Shown here piece after piece: positions 26,686 through 34,452 of a stretch of 64,000 nt of DNA. Source of the stretch: Chitinophagaceae bacterium (lineage in GTDB: Bacteria; Bacteroidota; Bacteroidia; Chitinophagales; Chitinophagaceae); contig JAMLGU010000007.1 in the NCBI GenBank assembly GCA_023957575.1, positions 151,722 to 215,721 of the forward strand, in the 5' to 3' direction. The notes under the pieces were generated by a model. That model did no database searches and was not told the origin of the DNA. It saw only the letters and a list, made by a program, of their open reading frames with translations. The position numbers were made by a program, and so were the translations under genes. The stretch's first letter is position 1. The number at the start of each line of letters is the position of its first letter.

Positions 26686-29070
26686 TTAGTCATGATCAAT
26701 AATTTTTTCCAGCATCAACATTCTGCCGTCATTTGTCATACCTTCCACCACCACCTTAAACCGTTTAGTGCGGTCGTTATTAAAAAAGGTCAACGGGATA
26801 ACCGGATTAACAGCAGCCAGGTTAACGTAAGGTCGCCAACTCAATGTTAGTCTGTAATCAGCTTTTGAATGTTCCGGTTTTCGAACAGAATAATCAGGAT
26901 GAAAAAATTCCTTTATGACGGTATAACCATTGTAGCTGATAATATCTGTTGAGGCAGGAAGTACTGCATTAAGGTCAGCGCCCTTTTTGGTATAAACCGC
27001 CAGTGATGCGCTATTGCCCGAAGCACCAATAAAATGGGGGTAAAGTTTAACATAAGCTATCTGATTAACAGGAATTGACTCAATAAAACTGGCATCCACC
27101 GGCATTTCATCTAAAAATAAGGATACATTATTATTACCCAGGCCACCACTCCGGTACGAAAGTTTATAATCACCCGGCGTACCCGAAATCATCAATCCGG
27201 CAACACGACCCTGCAAATACTGAAAAATATCTGAGCCAACAGCATTTTCCTCACTGAGGTCAAAAACTTTGGAATCTATTCCTCCCGAAAACAAGCCACT
27301 CGCATATTTACTTTCCAATTGTTCGGTTTTGGATTTTGTTTTTCCCCGCACTGTTACATTCTCCAGCATTAATCCCTCTGCTTTTAGAAAATCGTTATAC
27401 GCATTCCCCATTTTGCGCGTTACATCATCTTCGCCAGTCGGTTTTCGATAATAAGGTATCAGCAGTGGGTTTAAAACATAAGGTTTAAACAAAGAGTCTG
27501 AATCCATTTTCACCTCAATAAACTTACTTTTCTTGCCTTTAATATCGCTGAACAATACCTGATTCTTACCATAAAAAATAGAAGAATCCATCCTAAACCT
27601 ACCTAATGAGTCGGTTTTTATTATTTGCATCGCTCCACGCCTGGTAGTATCAGCCGGTTTCAGCCACATCATCAATTCTTTATTGGCAAAGGGTTTTCGT
27701 CGACCTTCAATAGTTATTTTTCCAGAAAAATTAATATAGCCCGGATCCTTAATTAATGGTTTCGGAAGTGAATTGTTGTTGACATCCGTCCATTTGAATC
27801 TTGTCCAACCGTTAGTCATCATCACCAAATCCAAACCGGTTGAAACAGAATCACTATCTGCATTAAAATACCATGCAGGATTGTGTATATACCCTTTTAA
27901 ATCACCTGTAAGCAGAAAAGCTGAATATATATTTTGTGCCCTCGGATTGGCACCTTCATAGTCCGCATCAGTAATAGAAACTGAAAAATTACCGATTATG
28001 GTATCTTTCAGATGTACAGAAAAATGGTTTCGTTTACGTTCACCGGTATTGAGGGTGTCCACCGAAATTTTACCGGGCAATACATAATCTTTATTATCCA
28101 CAAAAATCATTCTTGCGGCAAGAGGAATACCGTCTTTATTAAACACCGTTACGTTTAAAATACCCGAATAAAGGTTCGCCGTTTGAATTACAACGCCAAA
28201 ATCATTTTTTAAAGTATTTATTTCCTGCTTGAACACAATGCCATTTTCCATCAAGCCTGTAATATAGGCTACTCTAAACGGGTCATTATCAGGCAATTGC
28301 GAAATCCTGATTCGCTTTCCTGATCCTGCATTTTCTACATCCATCACAACCCCTTTTTTGGTAGATTCGGGCAAAGCATATTTTCCGTCATTACCACCGG
28401 CCATAAGCACGGCGAAATAGCTTTCGCCTTCCAAAGGCGTTATTGAAAAGCTGCCCATACCATCGTGATAGGTACTAAAAACCGTAACTAATTGATTCTT
28501 ATTGTTTCTGATTTCTCCATTGGCAGCCAATGGCAATCCGTTTTCATCTGTTATTTTAAAAGCAACCCTACTTGTAATACCGGTTATGAGATTTCCACCT
28601 TCGGGAAAAAAGGAAAAACCTATTTTACCGGTTGTTTTTGCGGCATCCCTTTTTTCAATTTTTCCATAAACTGTAATTCTTTTACTGAATAAGAAATCAG
28701 GCTGATTGAGCATCAAAGGAGCGTAAGCCCTTAACTGGTAAGACCCTGAAGGTAAGTTTTCGGGCAGATCAATCTGACCGAATGCCACTCCCTGAACAGC
28801 AGGAAAGACATTCTTAATCAATACTTTAGAATTATTATCCAATAATTCGACATACAAGGAAGTGCTTTTGGCAGAAAGAACCAATCCGTCCTGAAAATAG
28901 CCTTTGAGCCACACAGATTCTCCGGCAAAATAAGATTCTCTATCAGTATGCAAATAAACTTTTTCTATAGGATTTATTCTGGACCAATTGGTCAGATTTT
29001 CAAGCGGCTTTTGAGCATTTATGTTCAAAAAAAACAAGCACAACAATACCGCAAATACATTTCTTATCAT
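26686..29070 (-). CDS. Secreted MG2-type protein with TonB-receptor plug domain, no barrel
   Basis: A 794-residue exported protein (signal RNVFAVLLCLFFLNINA). It opens with a macroglobulin MG2-like domain (NPIEKVYLHTDRESYFAGESVW, LPSGSYQLRAY), continues through several beta-sandwich modules (GKIGFSFFPEGGNLI, FVDNKDYVLPGKISV, RFKW, INFSGKI), and ends with a TonB-dependent-receptor plug-like region at about residues 600-710 (SDIFQYLQGRVAGLMI, LFLDEMPVD, IAYVKLYP). No outer-membrane barrel follows. This family is common and uncharacterised in Bacteroidota. The MG2 domain suggests a stress-bearing or protease-bait role and the plug suggests contact with an outer-membrane channel; both are inference. 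It is preceded on the plus strand by grpE. Confidence 0.8.
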   Translation of the reverse strand: MIRNVFAVLLCLFFLNINAQKPLENLTNWSRINPIEKVYLHTDRESYFAGESVWLKGYFQDGLVLSAKSTSLYVELLDNNSKVLIKNVFPAVQGVAFGQIDLPENLPSGSYQLRAYAPLMLNQPDFLFSKRITVYGKIEKRDAAKTTGKIGFSFFPEGGNLITGITSRVAFKITDENGLPLAANGEIRNNKNQLVTVFSTYHDGMGSFSITPLEGESYFAVLMAGGNDGKYALPESTKKGVVMDVENAGSGKRIRISQLPDNDPFRVAYITGLMENGIVFKQEINTLKNDFGVVIQTANLYSGILNVTVFNKDGIPLAARMIFVDNKDYVLPGKISVDTLNTGERKRNHFSVHLKDTIIGNFSVSITDADYEGANPRAQNIYSAFLLTGDLKGYIHNPAWYFNADSDSVSTGLDLVMMTNGWTRFKWTDVNNNSLPKPLIKDPGYINFSGKITIEGRRKPFANKELMMWLKPADTTRRGAMQIIKTDSLGRFRMDSSIFYGKNQVLFSDIKGKKSKFIEVKMDSDSLFKPYVLNPLLIPYYRKPTGEDDVTRKMGNAYNDFLKAEGLMLENVTVRGKTKSKTEQLESKYASGLFSGGIDSKVFDLSEENAVGSDIFQYLQGRVAGLMISGTPGDYKLSYRSGGLGNNNVSLFLDEMPVDASFIESIPVNQIAYVKLYPHFIGASGNSASLAVYTKKGADLNAVLPASTDIISYNGYTVIKEFFHPDYSVRKPEHSKADYRLTLSWRPYVNLAAVNPVIPLTFFNNDRTKRFKVVVEGMTNDGRMLMLEKIIDHD

Positions 29071-29237
29071 AAGATTGAAAAATAGACATTGAAGTTACGC
29101 GTTTGACTTAATTTTCTATGCTTTGTTTAAAATTTTTAACTTTTTGATTAAAAAGGGTATAGAATACCGCCATTTTGTCTATTTAAGGCTAATTGGCAGT
29201 ATTATTGAAGAAAGATAATTGCTCAAAAAATAGAATT

Positions 29238-29795
29238 ATGACGGAAAATTTAGAAAACATCAATGACATTAATGATAAATTAGATATCAACACGGGTGAA
29301 GCTTCGGATGGTAGCGAAAATGTAACCGACAGTGCTGAAACTTCTGATTTGCAAAAATTAGAAGTTGAGTTGAAGGATAGCAAGGACAAATACCTTCGCC
29401 TTGCGGCAGAATTTGACAATTTTAGAAAAAGAACCGCAAAAGAAAGGTTAGAACTGTTTCAAACGGCTGGAAAAGATGTCATTATTGACCTGCTGGAGGT
29501 TTTAGATGATAGCGACAGAGCGCTCGCACAGTTGGAAAAGCTGGATGACACAGACAAAGCATTAAAAGAAGGCATGATATTGATTGTCAATAAATTAAAG
29601 ACAATTTTACAGTCAAAAGGTTTGAAAGAAATGGAAGCATTAGGCGCCGAGTTTGACCCTGAACTGCATGATGCCATTGCCGAAATACCCGCACCTGATA
29701 AAAAATTGAAAGGGAAAATAGTGGATGTGGTAACAAAAGGCTACTATTTGAATGATAAAATTATCCGCCATGCCAAAGTGGTAGTGGGTAAATAG
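29238..29795 (+). CDS. grpE: Nucleotide exchange factor GrpE
   Basis: A 185-residue GrpE from the ATG at 29238; an upstream TTG frame start at 29193 adds 15 atypical residues and is rejected. The acidic N-terminus is followed by the dimerising coiled coil (DLQKLEVELKDSKDKYLRLAAEFDNFRKR) and the beta wing (FDPELHDAIAEIPA, GKIVDVVTKGYYLNDKIIRHAKVVV). It releases ADP from DnaK. The gene is directly followed by dnaJ, 30 bp downstream, as in many bacteria; dnaK is not in this window. Confidence 0.96.
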   Translation: MTENLENINDINDKLDINTGEASDGSENVTDSAETSDLQKLEVELKDSKDKYLRLAAEFDNFRKRTAKERLELFQTAGKDVIIDLLEVLDDSDRALAQLEKLDDTDKALKEGMILIVNKLKTILQSKGLKEMEALGAEFDPELHDAIAEIPAPDKKLKGKIVDVVTKGYYLNDKIIRHAKVVVGK

Positions 29796-29825
29796 ACTAA
29801 ATACTAAAACAACAAGTAAAAGCGA

Positions 29826-30983
29826 ATGTCTAAAAGAGATTATTACGAGATATTGGGTGTTTCCAAGTCCGCTTCTGCAGATGAGATAAAAAAAGCCTAT
29901 CGCAAAGTAGCCATGCAGTATCATCCAGATCGGAACCCTGGCGATAAGGCAGCCGAAGAAAAGTTTAAGGAAGCTGCCGAGGCGTATGAGATACTAAGTG
30001 ATGCAGACAAGCGTGCCCAGTATGACAGATTTGGCCATGCAGGCGTTAGTGGAGCGGGGCGCGGATTTGGAGGCGGCATGAATATGGATGACATTTTCAG
30101 TCAGTTTGGAGATGTTTTTGGAGAAGATTTGTTCGGTAGTTTTTTTGGCGGAGGACGTTCCAGAGGCGGTGGCGGCAGAAGCCGTGGCGTAAGAGGAAGC
30201 AACCTAAGGGTAAAGCTGAAATTGAATTATGAAGAAATTGCAAAAGGCGTTACCAAAAACATTAAAGTTAAGAAATACGCGGTTTGTAGCACCTGTGGAG
30301 GCAATGGTGCAAAGGATAAAGGAAGTGTACAGACATGTAGTACCTGCCACGGTAGTGGCCAGATGAAGAGAGTACAAAATACATTCTTAGGTCAGATGCA
30401 AACCGTAACTACCTGCCCCACCTGTAACGGAGAAGGCAGTACCATTACAGCAAAATGTACCAGTTGCCGCGGAGAAGGAAGAGTTTATACCGAAGAAACA
30501 ATCACCATTGACGTTCCTGCAGGAGTACAGGCAGGGATGCAATTGAATGTGAGCGGTAAAGGTAATGCCGGTGAGCGAGGCGGTATGCCGGGAGATTTAT
30601 TAGTACTGATTGAAGAGGAGGCACATAAAGAACTGCAAAGAGAAGGGCTGAATGTAGCTTACGATCTGCATATTTCCTTCACTGATGCAGTATTCGGCAT
30701 CAATGTAGAAGTACCTACGATAGATGGCAGGGCCAAAATTAAAATTCCGCCCGGAACTCAGAGTGGTAAGATTTTCAGGCTAAAGGGCAAGGGTTTCCCC
30801 AATGCACACTCGCATTATGAAAAAGGCGATCAACTGATTCAGGTGAATGTATGGACACCCCAGCATCTGACGGATGAAGAGAAAAAGATTTTAGAAAAAC
30901 TGAGCCATTCGACCAACCTTAAACCTAATCCCGAAAAAACCGAGAAAGGTTTTTTTGACAAACTAAAAGATTTATTCAATTAA
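29826..30983 (+). CDS. dnaJ: Chaperone DnaJ
   Basis: A 385-residue type I DnaJ. The J domain has the HPD motif (QYHPDRNPG) that stimulates DnaK ATPase. A Gly/Phe-rich stretch ([12 protein letters not shown] ... [14 protein letters not shown]) follows, then the zinc-finger domain with four CxxCxGxG repeats ([32 protein letters not shown]), and the C-terminal substrate-binding barrels ([31 protein letters not shown]). All parts are present. It is transcribed with grpE and ends at a hairpin. Confidence 0.97.
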   Translation: MSKRDYYEILGVSKSASADEIKKAYRKVAMQYHPDRNPGDKAAEEKFKEAAEAYEILSDADKRAQYDRFGHAGVSGAGRGFGGGMNMDDIFSQFGDVFGEDLFGSFFGGGRSRGGGGRSRGVRGSNLRVKLKLNYEEIAKGVTKNIKVKKYAVCSTCGGNGAKDKGSVQTCSTCHGSGQMKRVQNTFLGQMQTVTTCPTCNGEGSTITAKCTSCRGEGRVYTEETITIDVPAGVQAGMQLNVSGKGNAGERGGMPGDLLVLIEEEAHKELQREGLNVAYDLHISFTDAVFGINVEVPTIDGRAKIKIPPGTQSGKIFRLKGKGFPNAHSHYEKGDQLIQVNVWTPQHLTDEEKKILEKLSHSTNLKPNPEKTEKGFFDKLKDLFN

Positions 30984-30987
30984 TAGA

Positions 30988-31013
30988 AAATCCTGCGCAA
31001 AGCAGAATTTTTT
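30988..31013 (+). terminator. Rho-independent terminator after dnaJ
   Basis: A 9-bp stem with one mismatch (AAATCCTGC / GCAGAATTT) and a T run begin 5 bp after the dnaJ stop codon, before a convergent gene. Confidence 0.75.
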
Positions 31014-31023
31014 ATTATAATTA

Positions 31024-32484
31024 CTAATTTTTCCTGGTAAATAGCACCTTATCTGGGATTACCTCTTCCCGAATAAATCGGCTTGACCATCCGACTTCTA
31101 AAATTTCACCCATATAATCTTCAAAATACACCAGTTCAATTTCGTGCAAGCCCGGCTCCAATGCTATTTTTCCTTCTTTACGTTGAGCGCTGTGAGAACC
31201 ATCATTATCCACCACTACTTTCCCATCTATTGATAATTTAGACCCATCATCAGAATAGGTATAAAAACGATACACTGCCCTCTCTGGTATTTCGATAAAT
31301 CCTTTAAACACAAGTGCAAACGAATCCTTCGATTCAGCAGGCATAAATGAAAAATTATTTACAACTCCCTCTTTAATTAGTTTTCCTTTAGTAAATATAT
31401 CCTCAATTTTTTTTAATCGTCCACCTTCATAATAGGTAAATGAAAGCCCTGATGTTTTATTTTTAACATCGGACCTGGCAGGCATGTAGGTCATAGTGTC
31501 TTCATCATTAGCAGATAAACCAGAAGGAAAATAATATGCAAACTCAATTCCTTTTTTAGTACGAATCCAGGTATCAAATTGAAACTTACCTTCAAATAAA
31601 TTAATAATCCGACTTCCTCTTTCCAATACCCCATAAGCGTCTATCCCTGATGTTCTGCCAAAGGCCAAAGCAATATCATGTTCAATGCCAATATAGTCAT
31701 TGTTATGATCGTGGCCCACAAAGACACCCATTACATCCGCTTTTTCAATAAAAGAGCCAAACAGTCCTGAGTTTATTTCAGAGGCGGCGACACCTTCCTT
31801 TTTTATTCCTACAGTGGTTCCTTTCCCTACAATATTGTTATACTCAAGCAAAGGAATATGGAAAAAGGCCAGAGCAGGTAGAGGTTGGTTATTATTTTTC
31901 TTTGAAAACGCCTCGCTCGTTTTTCGATACCAGTCTATTTGATCAAAATGAATCCAATCGTAATGACCATATTTATGCGCTGATGGTTTATTATGAGAAT
32001 CTAAGCAATAAAGCAATGCTGCTGACTGCCTTTGTTTAGATCCCATAATTGGCAAAACATAATTTCCAACACCAGATATTTTCGGTCCTTTTATTCCAAC
32101 AAAAAACGGAAGACTAATGATTACATCAAAAATTTCCTGTCTTGTCAAATCCGTTTCTGCATCATGATTTCCTAATACAACCGCCCAAGGTGTTTTTGCC
32201 TTTTCAAATATTTTTCCCAAAGCCCTCCAGCCATCTTTTGCGGGTGGCGCCGTAACAATATCACCGGTTAATACCACCAAGTCAGGTTTTTCTACTTGCA
32301 AAACAGAATTTATTACTTCTGTTGTTTTAATACAATTAGGCGACTTGTTATCCCAATGCACATCAGTAAATTGAGCTATTTTAAATTGGCCCTCTTTATT
32401 AAATTGAAGCGTAATGTTCTTTTGTCCATAAGTAAAATAGGTTGTTAGCAAAAAGACAATGATTAAAAACGAATTTCGATTCAT
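31024..32484 (-). CDS. Metallophosphoesterase (Dcr2/purple-acid-phosphatase-like) with PA14 domain
   Basis: A 486-residue exported enzyme (signal NSFLIIVFLLTTYFTYG). The calcineurin-like fold has its metal ligands in order: FTDVHWD, GDIVTAPP, LGNHDAET, AFFHIPLLEY and GHDHNNDY, with the Dcr2-type segment YDWIHFDQIDWY. Residues about 340-480 form a PA14 domain (FYTYSDDGSKLSIDG, VVDNDGSH, HEIELVYFEDYMGE). It is the last gene of the GH92 locus, 10 bp after the phosphatase fusion, so it probably removes phosphate from the same glycan. PA14 likely binds carbohydrate and tethers it. The precise phosphomonoester or diester is unknown. Confidence 0.9.
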   Translation of the reverse strand: MNRNSFLIIVFLLTTYFTYGQKNITLQFNKEGQFKIAQFTDVHWDNKSPNCIKTTEVINSVLQVEKPDLVVLTGDIVTAPPAKDGWRALGKIFEKAKTPWAVVLGNHDAETDLTRQEIFDVIISLPFFVGIKGPKISGVGNYVLPIMGSKQRQSAALLYCLDSHNKPSAHKYGHYDWIHFDQIDWYRKTSEAFSKKNNNQPLPALAFFHIPLLEYNNIVGKGTTVGIKKEGVAASEINSGLFGSFIEKADVMGVFVGHDHNNDYIGIEHDIALAFGRTSGIDAYGVLERGSRIINLFEGKFQFDTWIRTKKGIEFAYYFPSGLSANDEDTMTYMPARSDVKNKTSGLSFTYYEGGRLKKIEDIFTKGKLIKEGVVNNFSFMPAESKDSFALVFKGFIEIPERAVYRFYTYSDDGSKLSIDGKVVVDNDGSHSAQRKEGKIALEPGLHEIELVYFEDYMGEILEVGWSSRFIREEVIPDKVLFTRKN

Positions 32485-32494
32485 GTGTAAATAT

Positions 32495-34444
32495 TTATAA
32501 TTTCAATAACTTTTTCATTTTGTGAAATATTTCAGTGTTTTTATATATGCCCATAAACTCCTGCGAACCAGGTCCGTAGGCAAAGACAGGAAGCATAATT
32601 GGAGTATGATCATCCGTTACATAATAACCGGTAATTAACCCCTTCTCTCGATCGCCATCTATGAGGGTTAAACCGCCAGTTTCATGGTCGGCGGTAACCA
32701 CCACCAGAGTTTCGCCATTACTATCGGCAAACTTTAATGCCTCTGCAATTGCCATATCAAAACTTAGCATTTCTACAATGGAACCCGGTAATGAGTTTGA
32801 GTGACCCGCATAATCAATTTTGGCTCCTTCTACCATCAGAAAGAACCCTTTGTCATTTGCTTTTTGCACTTTATCTATACCCATTTTAGTTATTCGTGCC
32901 AGCAGGTCAAGGGTTCCCTGGGTGGCTGCCAAATCCATACGCCCATCTGCGCAAATCACTTTACGCTCATCCTTATTTATTTCTTCAAAGTCATCAGTGA
33001 GCCTATAAATCTTTTTTAGTTTAGTTAAATACTCGCTTTTATCTTTTCTTTCTGTAAATACATCCATTCCACCACCTGCAAGCAGTGTCAGTTTGCCATC
33101 GAGCAGGTAATTTGTAAGTTGGTCAGTATAATCTCTATCTGTGGCATGACCATAAAAAGCCGCAGGAGTTGCATCAGCAAGGTTTCCTAAGGTAATAACG
33201 CCGCAAGCAAGTCCTTTGTCAAAAGCATAATCCGTTAAGGAAGGCGTAACTTTTCCATCGGCAGTCATACTGATATGGCGGTTAAAGGTTGGTTCGCCGG
33301 TCGCCATTGCACTGCCACCCGCTCCGGAGTCAGTAGTATAAGCATCAGCCGGACTGTTCATTTGAAGACCGATATTTTTAAAATTGAAAAGTGTTAACCC
33401 TTTATTTACCGTTTCAGCTGCGTTTATTTGTGCCAGGCCCATGCCATCTCCAATAAGAAAAATAATGTTTTTCACCTTTGTATTTGCTGCATTGTTCAGA
33501 TAGGTTGGCTGATACACTTCCACTCCCTTTGCCAGTTGTATTTTTTCTCTGTCAAACCCCTTGAAACCAGACGTAGTTTTATCCAATCTATCAGTAGTAG
33601 TCAATCCATGAGAATGGTTTGGGTCTTTCGATATTTTATAGTTTTTGTCTTCAAAATTCTTAAAAAAATCTATACATTTTTCTACTTTATCGGTATTGAT
33701 AATATCTACTCCCATCGAATGTAAAGTATTCCAGGCGGTAACACCATCAGGTGCTCCCCAAAAGCGAATGGGCTTTCCCATAGAATGGGCCTTTTGGATT
33801 GCATTTGTAACCTTTGATTTTTGATCAGCAGTTAGAGTCCCCTTTCCGTTCCATTTGGCATACTCAAAAAATGGGGGACTTATTAAAGCCACTCTCGATA
33901 ACTGTTCGGGAGTATATTCAGTATTGATTTGCCCGTCAAAAGAAATAAATTTTGGATATTGTGCAAAATTGCCCGGCTTAGGCACATTGCCTGTAATCAC
34001 TACACGAACTGCATTGGGATTAGCAATAGAATCAAAAACCTTTGGATACTGCTTAAGTAATGCTATTACTTTGGAAAGCGTGGGTTCGGTAGATGATTTA
34101 AGTTCAATCATCAATTGCAAAAAATTATTACTCCCCTTCCAGGCTTTTCCGCCATGCTGCTCAAAAAGCCTGACCAGCGGCATCACATACATATCTTTAA
34201 AGTTGGCACTCTTTGTCAAATCTTTAAGATCGTGACCTACTAACAGCTTTCCATCAGCAGTTAAATAAACATCAGCTTCAATTGAAAATACTTCCTGAGC
34301 ATACGCCTGATAGAATGGAACACGTTGGCGATAATCATTGTGAGAATGTACTAAAACGCGCTGCTGCGCTATGGCGTACAAACCCCAAAAAATAAACGCC
34401 AAAGTTGTCAAAACCGGTTTTGAATAAGCTATTTTCATAATCAT
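32495..34444 (-). CDS. GDPD-like phosphodiesterase fused to alkaline phosphatase
   Basis: A 649-residue exported fusion (signal in the first 27 residues, VLTTLAFIFWGLYAIA). Residues about 30-262 form a PI-PLC/GDPD-type barrel: HSHNDYRQ in place of the usual HRG, IEADVYLTADGKLLVGHD with Glu56, Asp58 and the His71-Asp72 pair, and a closing GVDIINTDKVE. Residues about 325-649 are an alkaline phosphatase: metal site GDGMG, nucleophile Ser373 in TTDSGAGGSAMATG, VEGAKIDYAGHSN and TADHETGG. A diester could be cleaved by the first domain and the resulting monoester by the second. It sits between GH92 and the metallophosphoesterase with gaps of 8 and 10 bp, indicating one operon. The order of action is inferred. 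Confidence 0.9.
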   Translation of the reverse strand: MIMKIAYSKPVLTTLAFIFWGLYAIAQQRVLVHSHNDYRQRVPFYQAYAQEVFSIEADVYLTADGKLLVGHDLKDLTKSANFKDMYVMPLVRLFEQHGGKAWKGSNNFLQLMIELKSSTEPTLSKVIALLKQYPKVFDSIANPNAVRVVITGNVPKPGNFAQYPKFISFDGQINTEYTPEQLSRVALISPPFFEYAKWNGKGTLTADQKSKVTNAIQKAHSMGKPIRFWGAPDGVTAWNTLHSMGVDIINTDKVEKCIDFFKNFEDKNYKISKDPNHSHGLTTTDRLDKTTSGFKGFDREKIQLAKGVEVYQPTYLNNAANTKVKNIIFLIGDGMGLAQINAAETVNKGLTLFNFKNIGLQMNSPADAYTTDSGAGGSAMATGEPTFNRHISMTADGKVTPSLTDYAFDKGLACGVITLGNLADATPAAFYGHATDRDYTDQLTNYLLDGKLTLLAGGGMDVFTERKDKSEYLTKLKKIYRLTDDFEEINKDERKVICADGRMDLAATQGTLDLLARITKMGIDKVQKANDKGFFLMVEGAKIDYAGHSNSLPGSIVEMLSFDMAIAEALKFADSNGETLVVVTADHETGGLTLIDGDREKGLITGYYVTDDHTPIMLPVFAYGPGSQEFMGIYKNTEIFHKMKKLLKL

Positions 34445-34452
34445 TTATATTT

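Noticed and set aside
29193..29237. Earlier TTG start for GrpE
   Set aside because: The added residues do not fit the family and the ATG at 29238 does.
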